DNA from: VBAS01 sp964581455
GTDB lineage: Bacteria; Bacteroidota; Bacteroidia; Chitinophagales; Chitinophagaceae
DNA: 64,000 nt
Direction: 5' to 3'
Assembly (NCBI GenBank): GCA_964581455.1
Contig: CAZOOT010000003.1
Location: forward strand, 13,877-77,876
The notes beneath the pieces were generated by a model, which did no database searches, was not told the origin of the DNA, and saw only the letters and a list, made by a program, of their open reading frames with translations. Shown here piece by piece: positions 16,826 through 25,349 of this stretch (within the stretch, counting starts at the first letter, position 1; every line of letters starts with the position of its first letter). Both the position numbers and the translations under genes were made by a program.

Positions 16826-17650
16826 ATGGAAGCATTAGAAAAATATTTTTCTGAAATCGGACCCGTACATTCAGCGTTATTGGCAACTACATTTACATGG
16901 TTGGTAACAATGCTCGGTGCCTCGTTGGTTTTTTTCTTTAAAACATTAAATCGTGGTGTACTGGATCCTATGTTAGGATTTACAGGTGGGGTAATGATTG
17001 CTGCCAGTTTCTGGTCACTGCTGAATCCGGCTATTGAAATGTCTGAAAGATTATATCCTACTATGAGCTGGATGCCGGCTGCAGTTGGCTTTTTTTTAGG
17101 GTCCATGTTCATTTATGTACTGGATAAATTCACTCCCCATCTTCATATCAATTTTGGAGAACATGAAAAAGAAGGCACCAAAACACAATGGCATAAAACC
17201 ACATTATTAATTATGGCCATAACCCTGCATAATATTCCTGAAGGACTGGCAGTTGGCGTTTTATTTGGTGCTGCAGCTTTAGGTATGCCTGAGGCCTCTA
17301 CGGCGGGGGCTATTGCCTTGGCAATAGGTATTGGTATACAAAATTTTCCTGAAGGGATAGCAGTAGCAATGCCTTTAAGGAGACATGGTGTAAGCAGAAG
17401 AAAAAGTTTTTGGTATGGACAACTTTCAGCTATTGTAGAACCTGTTGCCGGAGTAGTAGGTGCAATTGCTGTAATTTATATGCAACCTATTCTTCCTTTT
17501 GCATTGGCCTTTGCCGCCGGTGCAATGATTTATGTAGTAGTAGAGGAAGTGATTCCTGAAACACAACGTGATAAATTCACTGACAGGTCAGTGCTTGGAT
17601 TCATTGGTGGGTTCCTGGTAATGATGATCCTGGATGTTGCATTGGGCTAA
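16826..17650 (+). CDS. ZIP-family metal transporter
   Basis: Inner-membrane divalent metal importer of 274 residues with about eight membrane segments. The two signature helices are clear: HNIPEGLAVG (TM4) and QNFPEGIAVAMPLRR (TM5), which supply the metal-site His, Asn, Pro and Glu. A cytoplasmic histidine-containing loop (HLHINFGEHEKEG) lies before TM4. It is co-transcribed with the DtxR-type regulator, suggesting Mn, Zn or Fe uptake under metal repression. It is convergent with the Crp/Fnr gene (21 bases apart). Confidence 0.92.
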   Translation: MEALEKYFSEIGPVHSALLATTFTWLVTMLGASLVFFFKTLNRGVLDPMLGFTGGVMIAASFWSLLNPAIEMSERLYPTMSWMPAAVGFFLGSMFIYVLDKFTPHLHINFGEHEKEGTKTQWHKTTLLIMAITLHNIPEGLAVGVLFGAAALGMPEASTAGAIALAIGIGIQNFPEGIAVAMPLRRHGVSRRKSFWYGQLSAIVEPVAGVVGAIAVIYMQPILPFALAFAAGAMIYVVVEEVIPETQRDKFTDRSVLGFIGGFLVMMILDVALG

Positions 17651-17671
17651 AATTTTATAAAAATTGAATAA

Positions 17672-18304
17672 TTACTTGCCATTTGATTCAATCAAAATTT
17701 TACTCTCTGACTTTTTCCTGTTATGATCTTTCAAAAGATGCTTAAACCTGCTGAATGTCTCAGGCTTAATATTTAAATAAGAAGCAAGATATTTTTGAGG
17801 AACCCTTTGCATCAACCCAGATTGCTGTGTAACAAATTTGATGAATCTTTCTCTGGGTGTCAGCATCACCAACTGGCTTTGCCATTTGTCTTTCAAAACC
17901 ATCGACGCTGTGATAACAAGCCGCCCAAGTTTTTCCATTCTTTTTGAGGAAGCATATACCTTTTCCAGATCGTCAAAAGAGATGGAAGATAATACTGTTG
18001 GCTCAATCGCTTCTATAATATATTCTGATGGTAATCGGCTGTGAAAAGATTCCTGCGAATGAATAATATGCCCCTCAATAGAAATTTGCGTATTGATTTC
18101 AAGTTTCCCCTTCTTAAAATATTTCCGTACAAGGCCTTTTTCAATAATATTGAAATAATTCTCAACCTCACCTGACTTTGTAATAATTTCCTTTTTATGA
18201 AATTTTCTCGATTTGATATAAGGGGACATGTATTCATTGTATTCCCCTTCTTTAAAATGAATAAACTTATCGAGATAGTTTGAAAAGGCGTTATGACTAA
18301 TCAT
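17672..18304 (-). CDS. Crp/Fnr-family transcriptional regulator without cysteines
   Basis: A 210-residue regulator with an N-terminal cyclic-nucleotide-type beta barrel (about 20-130) and a C-terminal helix-turn-helix. The recognition helix KPETFSRFKHLL carries the E-x2-S-R pattern used by FNR proteins to read TTGAT. The protein contains no cysteine, so it cannot hold an FNR-type Fe-S cluster. A perfect FNR-type box, TTGAT-TTAA-ATCAA, lies 29 bases upstream of its start, which suggests autoregulation. The inducing signal is unknown. Confidence 0.88.
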   Translation of the reverse strand: MISHNAFSNYLDKFIHFKEGEYNEYMSPYIKSRKFHKKEIITKSGEVENYFNIIEKGLVRKYFKKGKLEINTQISIEGHIIHSQESFHSRLPSEYIIEAIEPTVLSSISFDDLEKVYASSKRMEKLGRLVITASMVLKDKWQSQLVMLTPRERFIKFVTQQSGLMQRVPQKYLASYLNIKPETFSRFKHLLKDHNRKKSESKILIESNGK

Positions 18305-18329
18305 AATCGGGTTTTACTAAGGTAGTGTA

Positions 18330-18349
18330 TTATTGATTTAAATCAATAA
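18330..18349. promoter_or_regulatory. FNR-type operator in a 20-bp palindrome
   Basis: TTATTGATTT (18330-18339) and AAATCAATAA (18340-18349) form a perfect palindrome. Its core, 18333-18346, is the FNR consensus TTGAT-N4-ATCAA. It lies between the Crp/Fnr gene (start 18304) and isocitrate dehydrogenase, close to the regulator start. Confidence 0.65.
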
Positions 18350-18550
18350 CGCCTGTTTGATTTTTCAGTTACTGCAAATATTGATTTCAGGTATTCCGAA
18401 CTTAAAATTTATGAATCAAATCCAGATCAAACGATCAGTTTCACAAATTCTTATATACCAAAAGATTTTAGATTTCAAACTATTTTTACCTTCTTAATTA
18501 ACAGCCGGGTTATCTTTTCTTTTTACGAATCTATTCCACTTTGAAAGAAT

Positions 18551-18587
18551 CCTACTTTTCATGTAGGTTTGCGCATAAGGGCGCAAA
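18551..18587 (+). promoter_or_regulatory. Two hairpins in the leader of isocitrate dehydrogenase
   Basis: CCTAC (18551-18555) pairs with GTAGG (18563-18567), and TTTGCGC (18568-18574) pairs with GCGCAAA (18581-18587). The stems are directly adjacent and end 29 bases before the ATG at 18617. There is no T run, so a leader structure is more likely than a terminator. The rest of the 312-base gap (18305-18616) holds only the FNR-type box. Confidence 0.4.
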
Positions 18588-18616
18588 AGAGCTCTTCATC
18601 AATCAAAATAATAAAT

Positions 18617-19849
18617 ATGGCAACAAAAATTAAAGTAGCAAATCCTGTCGTGGAATTAGATGGTGATGAAATGACCCGAATCATCTGGAAGTTTATCAAA
18701 GAGAAACTCATTCTCCCTTATCTGGAAATAGATATAAAATATTATGACCTGGGTGTAGAATACCGCGATGAGACCAATGACCAGGTAACCATAGATGCCG
18801 CCAATGCCATAAAACAATATGGTGTTGGTATCAAATGTGCTACCATCACTCCTGACGAAGCAAGAGTAGAAGAATTTAAGTTGAAACAAATGTGGAAGAG
18901 TCCTAACGGAACTATCCGGAATATTCTTGATGGCACCGTTTTTCGTGAGCCGATTGTTATGAAAAACGTTCCCCGTTTGGTGACTAACTGGACAGCACCG
19001 ATCATTGTAGGGCGTCATGCGTTTGGTGATCAATACCGTGCTACAGATACAGTAATTAAAGGAAAAGGTAAACTGACAATGACATTTACACCTGAAGGTG
19101 GTGGCGATGTTCAGACTTTTGAAGTCTATAATTTCAAAGGCGATGGTGTAGCTATGAGCATGTATAATACCGATGAAAGTATTATTGGTTTTGCCAGAAG
19201 TTGCTTCAATATGGCTTTAAGTAAAAAATGGCCACTTTATCTTTCTACAAAAAATACGATCCTGAAAAAATATGATGGCCGTTTCAAGGACATCTTTGAG
19301 GAAATTTTTCAAAAAGAATTTAAAAAACAATTTGATGCAGCAGGGATAGTATATGAACACCGCCTGATTGATGATATGGTAGCCAGTGCACTGAAATGGA
19401 ACGGTAATTTTGTATGGGCCTGTAAAAATTATGATGGCGATGTACAAAGCGATACCGTAGCGCAGGGATTTGGTTCATTGGGTCTGATGACCTCCGTATT
19501 GGTAACACCGGATGGTAAAACTATGGAAGCCGAAGCAGCTCATGGTACGGTTACCCGTCATTATCGTGAACACCAGAAAGGAAAGCCAACTTCTACAAAT
19601 CCTATTGCATCCATTTTTGCGTGGACAAGAGGACTTGCTTTCCGTGGTAAATTGGATAATAACCAGGCTTTAATTGATTTCAGTCTTGCATTGGAAGCTG
19701 TTTGTATCGAAACAGTAGAAGGTGGAAAAATGACAAAAGATCTTGCAGTTTGTATTCATGGAAATAAAGTAAACCATAGTGAACATTATCTATATACGGA
19801 AGAGTTTTTAGATGCGATAGATAATAACCTAAAGAAAAAATTAGGCTAA
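18617..19849 (+). CDS. icd: NADP-dependent isocitrate dehydrogenase, eukaryote-like type
   Basis: Converts isocitrate to 2-oxoglutarate and CO2 in the TCA cycle. The 410-residue protein begins MATKIKVANPVVELDGDEMTR, which is typical of the dimeric eukaryote-like NADP enzymes. KSPNGTIRNILDGTVFREPI holds the substrate-binding Ser, Asn and Arg residues, and AEAAHGTVTRHYR is the cofactor motif. ATG 18617 was chosen because the frame upstream runs through two leader hairpins and lacks homology. A terminator follows at 19874-19896. It is not E. coli-type Icd by sequence, although the symbol is shared. Confidence 0.93.
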   Translation: MATKIKVANPVVELDGDEMTRIIWKFIKEKLILPYLEIDIKYYDLGVEYRDETNDQVTIDAANAIKQYGVGIKCATITPDEARVEEFKLKQMWKSPNGTIRNILDGTVFREPIVMKNVPRLVTNWTAPIIVGRHAFGDQYRATDTVIKGKGKLTMTFTPEGGGDVQTFEVYNFKGDGVAMSMYNTDESIIGFARSCFNMALSKKWPLYLSTKNTILKKYDGRFKDIFEEIFQKEFKKQFDAAGIVYEHRLIDDMVASALKWNGNFVWACKNYDGDVQSDTVAQGFGSLGLMTSVLVTPDGKTMEAEAAHGTVTRHYREHQKGKPTSTNPIASIFAWTRGLAFRGKLDNNQALIDFSLALEAVCIETVEGGKMTKDLAVCIHGNKVNHSEHYLYTEEFLDAIDNNLKKKLG

Positions 19850-19873
19850 CATTTTTGCAAAAGTATTTCTTTT

Positions 19874-19902
19874 ATCCCGGCTTTAAAGACCGGGATTTTT
19901 CT
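19874..19902 (+). terminator. Terminator of isocitrate dehydrogenase
   Basis: ATCCCGG (19874-19880) pairs with CCGGGAT (19890-19896) around a 9-base loop and is followed by TTTTCTT. Confidence 0.8.
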
Positions 19903-20113
19903 TAATTTGAAAATATTCCGTTTAGTTATTATTGCCAGTATACAAAGCAGCTTGTTAAGCCAAAGAACATAAAGATTCAAATTTGTTCTAAAATTGGTGA
20001 TTTCTTTAAGTCTCATTGTTTTATTGTTAATTTTATATTTGACCCTATTCCGGACTGCATTTCTTCAAATGTTAACCGGGTTCAAACAATAATCACAAGT
20101 ATTTTAATTAAAA

Positions 20114-20485
20114 ATGAAAATGAAAAAAATATTCTACTTGGTTCTATTTCTATTTGTTTTGAATTTGAATTCTGTGTATTCACAGAATTCAAAGAATCTG
20201 ATTGTCTTGGTAAAATATAAGACCTTGCCCGGAAAAGAAAGCCTGGCACTTTCAACTATTAAAAGCTTGATAAGCGATGTAAAAAAAGAACCAAACTATA
20301 TTGATATCATCATTCATATAGACCCATTTGATAAATCAAACATATTGCTTTATGAAAAATGGTCAAGTGAAGACTATTATAAAGGTGACCACATGAAAAC
20401 ACAACATTTGCTGCAGTTCATGAATGATGCAAGATCATTTTTAGGGGGACCTCCGGAAATTACATTTTGGAATATTGAGAACTAA
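20114..20485 (+). CDS. Secreted ABM-domain (antibiotic biosynthesis monooxygenase-like) protein
   Basis: A 123-residue protein with a signal peptide (MKMKKIFYLVLFLFVLN, cleavage near VYSQ). The mature part fits the small ferredoxin-like ABM/YgiN fold: VLVKYKTLPGKESLAL, then YIDIIIHIDP, then ILLYEKWSSEDYYKGD with the family's typical EKWxS segment. Such proteins act as small quinol monooxygenases or heme-binding proteins; the substrate here is unknown. ATG 20120 is a possible alternative start. A strong hairpin follows directly. Confidence 0.8.
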   Translation: MKMKKIFYLVLFLFVLNLNSVYSQNSKNLIVLVKYKTLPGKESLALSTIKSLISDVKKEPNYIDIIIHIDPFDKSNILLYEKWSSEDYYKGDHMKTQHLLQFMNDARSFLGGPPEITFWNIEN

Positions 20486-20521
20486 ATCAAATGACCAATA
20501 TTAAATTTGGTCATTTGATTT
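20484..20521. terminator. Perfect 15-bp hairpin between convergent genes
   Basis: AAATCAAATGACCAA (20484-20498) pairs fully with TTGGTCATTTGATTT (20507-20521) around an 8-base loop. It overlaps the stop codon of the ABM gene and lies before the end of the convergent membrane protein gene. A terminator for both strands is the simplest reading. Confidence 0.6.
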
Positions 20522-20542
20522 ATTACATGTTTACCATTCTCC

Positions 20543-20833
20543 TTAACTTCCGGCAAACCGTGTTCCGAAAATACCTACCGCCAGTTCAGCCCATGTGAGC
20601 AAAAAAAGTATTAACAAAATGGCAACCACAACGATCCGGTATCTGACTTCTTTAATCCTTCTCAAAACAAATTCAATCATCAGACCCGTACCAAGAAGCA
20701 GGACACCCATGATTACAAAATCGAAAAGCCCCCATTTTACCTGATCCGTAAATTGCATTGCGATAAATGGTATAAGCAATAGTACTGCTACAGTGAATAG
20801 AATACCCTTAAGTCTTTTGTTTTGTATTGTCAT
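20543..20833 (-). CDS. Small three-helix membrane protein
   Basis: A 96-residue protein with three predicted membrane helices (about 10-27, 36-54 and 66-88) and the ending GIFGTRFAGS. It resembles a family of short conserved Bacteroidota inner-membrane proteins that I know only as hypothetical. ATG 20833 was chosen because the protein then begins MTIQNKRLKG, a normal positive start before the first helix; the frame continues open upstream to 20902. Function unknown. Confidence 0.7.
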   Translation of the reverse strand: MTIQNKRLKGILFTVAVLLLIPFIAMQFTDQVKWGLFDFVIMGVLLLGTGLMIEFVLRRIKEVRYRIVVVAILLILFLLTWAELAVGIFGTRFAGS

Positions 20834-21042
20834 AACCAGTTGTTTATAAAATTGAATGGCAAATGTATGAAAAGTACTTTGTAGTACAAAGTAAATTATC
20901 AAAATTCTTAAAATAAATTATTCCGCTTCTGTCGGGCCCGGAATTGTGTCCGGCTAAGGCAACTAATGCTTTACTATTTTTAATACGTCAATTGTTAATG
21001 CGAAGATTGTATTTTAGTATGTAAAATAATCTCATTAGTAAA

Positions 21043-21413
21043 ATGGATTTAAAAAAAATAGTAAACCAGTGGTTTGATAAGTGGAAAGAAGGAGATTTTC
21101 TTCATTTACGTGTTTCTGAGAATTTCAAACATACCATCCCTTACGGAACCATCAAAGGGAAAAAAAATACATCAATCTTGTTGAAGCAAACAAAGAGAAG
21201 TTTTTAGGCCACCGATTTGAAATTCATGATGAATTATATGGAAAGGACAGGGCCTGTGTCCGCTACACTGCAATCCAGGGAGATTTTAAATTAGATGTCA
21301 GAGAATGGTATTTTATCAGTAATGACTTAATTGATGAAATTGCTGCCTACTATAATATAGAAGGTGAAATAAGTGATGAAAGAAAACTTAAAAAACCCCG
21401 GCATCATGAGTAA
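21043..21413 (+). pseudogene. NTF2/SnoaL-like gene with a one-base frameshift
   Basis: From ATG 21043 the frame codes for MDLKKIVNQWFDKWKEGDFL and on to TIKGKK, then reaches a stop at about 21207. In the next frame the text continues smoothly from KKYINLVEANKEKFLGHRF to a stop at 21411-21413. The break is at a run of eight A (21160-21167); nine would restore one frame of about 123 residues. The restored protein looks like an NTF2-fold (SnoaL-like) protein. A sequencing or assembly error in the homopolymer is as likely as real decay; slippage is a third option. Confidence 0.65.
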
Positions 21414-21455
21414 TCCCCTTCATTTAAAACTCCTGTTTGAAATTATCTTTTAAAA

Positions 21456-22628
21456 ATGAATATTCAGCAAATCAGAAATAACACACCCAGTTGTCTTGAT
21501 AAAATTTTTCTGAATAGTGCCGGCTCTTCACTCCCACCTCAGATCATTACTCAAAAAATTATCGAATATTTAAATGAAGAGGAAAAGACCGGAGGTTATA
21601 AATTAGCTGAAATGAGATCTGAGGAAATTAATGATTTCTATCTATATGCTGCTCAGCTGCTAAATACAAATCCCACCAATATTGCTTTTGCCAACAATGC
21701 CACTGATGCATACAGCCAGGCACTTTCCTCTATTGACTTTAACGATGGCGATTTGCTGATCACCAGTAATGATGATTATGTATCGAACTATATGCATTTT
21801 TTTTCTTTACAAAAAAGAACGGGGATAATAATTGAGCAGATCAGGAATACCGATACCGGTGATCTTGATCTTGAACATTTCATTAAGCTGATCAGCAAAA
21901 AAAAACCAAAACTGGTTGCTATTACCCATATTCCTACCAACTCAGGGCTTATACAGGATGTAGAAGCAGTAGGAGAAATTTGTGCGGCGAAGGATATACT
22001 TTACCTGGTTGATGCCTGTCAATCCGTAGGTCAAATGCCGGTAGATATACAAGAAATAAAATGTGATTTTCTGAGTGGAACAGGAAGAAAATTTTTAAGG
22101 GGCCCAAGGGGTACAGGCTTTTTATACGTTTCTGACAAAGCTTTAAATAAGGAACTTGCTCCCCTCTATGTAGATCTGCGTGGCGCTACGTGGTCTGCTA
22201 AAGAAAATTATTACCTGGAAAAAACTGCCCGCCGGTTTGAACGCTGGGAAATACCATATGCACTATTGATCGGCCTGAAAGAAGCAATAAAATATGCTTT
22301 GCAAACCGGGCTGGAAAATATCCGCGATTACAATAAAGAACTTTGTTCCTCTTTCAGAGCTAAACTGTTGAACATTGATGGTGTAACCCTTTATGATAAG
22401 GGTACTAAGAAAAGTAGCATAATCACTTTCAGAAAAAATAACAAAGAGTTAAAAAAAATTATTGACGACTTAAGCAGAAACAATATTTATTTCTCTATAG
22501 TAAATAAAGATTCGGCATTTATTGACTTTGAGAAAAAGGGAATTGATTGGGCTATTCGTTTTTCTCCTCATTATTTCAATACAAATGAGGAAACAGAAAG
22601 GGCTTGCAATATTGTCAGGTCATTATAA
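21456..22628 (+). CDS. Class V aminotransferase (cysteine desulfurase-like fold)
   Basis: PLP-dependent enzyme of 390 residues. VDACQSVGQMPVD (185-197) carries the cofactor aspartate and glutamine, and GTGRKFLRGPRGTGFLY (208-224) carries the Schiff-base lysine K212. The first residues (LNSAGSSLPP) resemble the start of the class V fold. It lacks a clear cysteine-desulfurase catalytic loop, so the reaction is uncertain; isopenicillin-epimerase-like or other lyase activity is possible. The GNAT gene follows after 28 bases, and genes to 25349 may be co-transcribed. Confidence 0.85.
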   Translation: MNIQQIRNNTPSCLDKIFLNSAGSSLPPQIITQKIIEYLNEEEKTGGYKLAEMRSEEINDFYLYAAQLLNTNPTNIAFANNATDAYSQALSSIDFNDGDLLITSNDDYVSNYMHFFSLQKRTGIIIEQIRNTDTGDLDLEHFIKLISKKKPKLVAITHIPTNSGLIQDVEAVGEICAAKDILYLVDACQSVGQMPVDIQEIKCDFLSGTGRKFLRGPRGTGFLYVSDKALNKELAPLYVDLRGATWSAKENYYLEKTARRFERWEIPYALLIGLKEAIKYALQTGLENIRDYNKELCSSFRAKLLNIDGVTLYDKGTKKSSIITFRKNNKELKKIIDDLSRNNIYFSIVNKDSAFIDFEKKGIDWAIRFSPHYFNTNEETERACNIVRSL

Positions 22629-22656
22629 CAAAATAAGCTTAACAAGGTAATAGTAC

Positions 22657-23208
22657 ATGAAATCAGATGCATTATCAGTAAGAGAAATACAAGAAACGGA
22701 TATTGATTTGATTACAGATTACTGGTTAAATGCAGATCCGGCATTCCTGATTTCAATGGGTGCTGATAAAACGAAAATTCCTTCCCGTATTCAATGGAAA
22801 GAATTGCTTAAAGAACAAATTGATCAGTCCTATCACCTAAAGAAATCCTATTGTATTACCTGGCTTTTAAATGAAAAACCAATTGGCCACTGTAATGTCA
22901 ACAAAATAATTTTTGGAGAGGAGGCTTATATGCATCTTCATATTTGGAAAGCTGAAAACAGGAAATCAGGAATAGGAACAGAATTGGTCAGAAAATCACT
23001 TCCGTTTTTTTTCAATAACCTGGAATTAAAAAAAATCCTTTGTGAACCTTATGCACTTAATCCTGCTCCGAATAAATCTTTAGAGAAAATTGGATTTGAA
23101 TTTGTCAAAACCTATTTAACCATACCCGGCTGGATTAATTTTGAACAATCTGTCAATCTTTGGCAACTGACTTTCGAGAAATTTAAATTAACTAACTTCC
23201 CTTCATAA
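22657..23208 (+). CDS. GNAT-family N-acetyltransferase
   Basis: A 183-residue acetyltransferase. The acetyl-CoA loop is visible in RKSGIGTELVRKSL (about 107-120, R-x2-G-x-G/A type), followed by a strand with KILCEPYALNPAPNKSLEKIGF, the typical NxxxxxxxEKxGF end of GNAT proteins. The acceptor (small molecule or protein) cannot be inferred. It lies between the class V aminotransferase and the DUF1080 gene with short spacers. Confidence 0.85.
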   Translation: MKSDALSVREIQETDIDLITDYWLNADPAFLISMGADKTKIPSRIQWKELLKEQIDQSYHLKKSYCITWLLNEKPIGHCNVNKIIFGEEAYMHLHIWKAENRKSGIGTELVRKSLPFFFNNLELKKILCEPYALNPAPNKSLEKIGFEFVKTYLTIPGWINFEQSVNLWQLTFEKFKLTNFPS

Positions 23209-23219
23209 AAAATTTTACC

Positions 23220-23957
23220 ATGAACAACTATAGGATTTCTGTTTTATTGATCACCAGTATAATTGCAACAACCACTTTTGCACAAAAGGATCCGAAGACT
23301 ACTGAAGTTTGGGCGCCTGAACCTAAAGTGATCAGCCCAGGAAAATCAACAGCAGGAGCACCGTCGGATGCCATTATTCTGTTTAACGGCACATCCGCAT
23401 CAGCCTGGCAGCATAAAAATGGCAGCGAAGCTAAATGGACTGTTGCGGATAATAACATGACAGTAAAAGCCGGCAGCGGAGATATTCAAACCAAACAAAA
23501 ATTCGGCGATTGCCAATTACATATAGAATGGAGAACACCGGCAGAAGTTAAGGGAGAAGGACAGGGTCGGGGAAATAGTGGCATCTTTTTCATGGGGCTT
23601 TATGAATTACAGGTTCTTGATAGTTATGATAATAAAACTTATCCAAATGGGCAGGCGGGTAGTATTTATAAGCAACATATTCCATTGGTGAATGCCTGCA
23701 AGCCTCCCGGTGAATGGCAGAGCTATGATGTAGTGTTTACTGCTCCGCGATTCAGTGATAATGGTTCTGTATTGGAACCTGCAAGAATAACAGTTTTTCA
23801 AAATGGCGTATTGGTTCAAAACAATGTGACCATCTGGGGAAGTACACAATACATTGGCTTACCAACCTATGAGAAACATGGAGCAAAAGAATCCATCGCC
23901 TTGCAGGATCACGGTAACCCCACCAGCTTCAGAAATATCTGGATTAGGGAATTGTAA
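23220..23957 (+). CDS. Secreted DUF1080 (3-keto-disaccharide hydrolase-like) protein
   Basis: A 245-residue secreted protein with a signal peptide ending near TTTFAQ. The DUF1080 jelly-roll domain is clear: LFNGTSASAWQHKNG, then WRTP, GNSGIFFMGLYELQVLDSY (with the conserved G-N-S-G-I/F and ELQVLDS), and HGNPTSFRNIWIREL at the end. Members of this family act on 3-keto sugars or bind carbohydrates. It is followed after 18 bases by an amidohydrolase, likely in the same transcript. Confidence 0.88.
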   Translation: MNNYRISVLLITSIIATTTFAQKDPKTTEVWAPEPKVISPGKSTAGAPSDAIILFNGTSASAWQHKNGSEAKWTVADNNMTVKAGSGDIQTKQKFGDCQLHIEWRTPAEVKGEGQGRGNSGIFFMGLYELQVLDSYDNKTYPNGQAGSIYKQHIPLVNACKPPGEWQSYDVVFTAPRFSDNGSVLEPARITVFQNGVLVQNNVTIWGSTQYIGLPTYEKHGAKESIALQDHGNPTSFRNIWIREL

Positions 23958-23975
23958 ATCCTTAAATTAATTTTT

Positions 23976-25349
23976 ATGAGGATTATTTTAATCATGCTCA
24001 TTTCTGTTTTCGCATTTGCCTGCACTGCTCAGCAAACCTGGGATTCCCGGCAAACAACAATTGTATTTCAATCGGTGAATGTCATTCCCATGGATAGTGA
24101 ACGGGTGATCAATAAACAAGATGTTGTGGTTAAAAACGGAGTCATTGTTTCCATCGGAGAAACTGGTAAAGTGAAATTTGATAAAAATGCTTTGTTGATT
24201 CATGCCAATGGAAAATTCCTGATACCCGGCCTGGCAGAAATGCATGCACATGTTCCGCCGGTCAACGATATGGAACCACTGAAAGAAGTGCTTCAGCTTT
24301 TTGCCTATAATGGCATCACTACAATCCGGGGTATGCTGGGTCATCCCCTTCATCTTGAATTAAGAGATAAAATTAATAGCGGAGAAATTCTGGGTCCCCG
24401 TTTTTATACATCAGGGCCATCCCTGAATGGTAATAGCGTAAAAACTACAGAAACCGCTGATGAAATGGTGAGGGCACAAAAAAAAGCCGGATATGATTTT
24501 ATGAAACTTCATCCCGGACTTACAAAGGAAAACTTTGCATCCATTGTAAAAACCGCAAAAGAAGTGAACATGCCTTTTGCCGGTCATGTTTCTTTTGATG
24601 TAGGGGTTTGGAAAGCTATAGACGCTGGCTATGCGACTATTGAACACCTGGATGGTTTTGTTGAAAGCCTGGTACCCGGCATGGATACAATTAAAGAGAA
24701 TCAGACAGGCCTCTTTGGAATGTTTATCGCAGATGCTGCAGATGAAAAAAGAATACCATCTCTGATGAAAGCATTGCGGGATAAAAATATTTGGGTTGTG
24801 CCAACACAAGCATTAGCAGAAAGATGGTTTAGCCCTGATAAAGATGCAGAAGCTTTCAGCAAAGACCCGGAAATGATCTACATGAACGAGTCTACTATGA
24901 AAAGCTGGATCAATAATAAGAATAACCTAAAGAATAATCCACAAAACAAACCGGAATCAATGCGGAAATTTATTCAATTACGCAGAAGATTGATCCTGGA
25001 ATGTCAGCGCAACGCTGTGGGATTGCTATTGGGATCGGATGGGCCACAGGTTTTTAATGTGCCTGGTTTTTCTGTTCATCATGAATTGAAATATTTGGTA
25101 GATGCAGGCCTCAGTCCTTTTGAAGCATTGCAAACCGGGACAGTGAATGTGGCAAAGTTTTATGGCAAGAAAGATATGGGGATGATCAAAATCGGATTCG
25201 TTTCAGATCTGATACTACTTGACGCTAATCCTTTACAGAATATTGAAAACTCTAAAAAAATAGACGGTGTTATGTTGGGAAATCTCTGGTTGCCGAAAGA
25301 ATATATCAGTACTGAATTAAAAAAACTGGAAAAACCAAAACCGTTTTAA
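23976..25349 (+). CDS. Secreted amidohydrolase-family protein
   Basis: A 457-residue metal-dependent hydrolase of the amidohydrolase superfamily (imidazolonepropionase/prolidase-like subgroup). It has a signal peptide and metal motifs HAHVPP (HxH), FMKLHPGL with the candidate carboxylated lysine, AGHVSFD, IEHLDGF and GSDGPQ. The likely substrate is a cyclic amide or peptide. Its stop codon overlaps that of the convergent TlpA-like gene in TTAA (25346-25349). A second related enzyme lies at 46606-47904. Confidence 0.88.
   Translation: MRIILIMLISVFAFACTAQQTWDSRQTTIVFQSVNVIPMDSERVINKQDVVVKNGVIVSIGETGKVKFDKNALLIHANGKFLIPGLAEMHAHVPPVNDMEPLKEVLQLFAYNGITTIRGMLGHPLHLELRDKINSGEILGPRFYTSGPSLNGNSVKTTETADEMVRAQKKAGYDFMKLHPGLTKENFASIVKTAKEVNMPFAGHVSFDVGVWKAIDAGYATIEHLDGFVESLVPGMDTIKENQTGLFGMFIADAADEKRIPSLMKALRDKNIWVVPTQALAERWFSPDKDAEAFSKDPEMIYMNESTMKSWINNKNNLKNNPQNKPESMRKFIQLRRRLILECQRNAVGLLLGSDGPQVFNVPGFSVHHELKYLVDAGLSPFEALQTGTVNVAKFYGKKDMGMIKIGFVSDLILLDANPLQNIENSKKIDGVMLGNLWLPKEYISTELKKLEKPKPF

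Noticed and set aside
23988..24809. Long minus-strand frames opposite the amidohydrolase gene
   Set aside because: They are shadows of a gene with all metal-site motifs in place.
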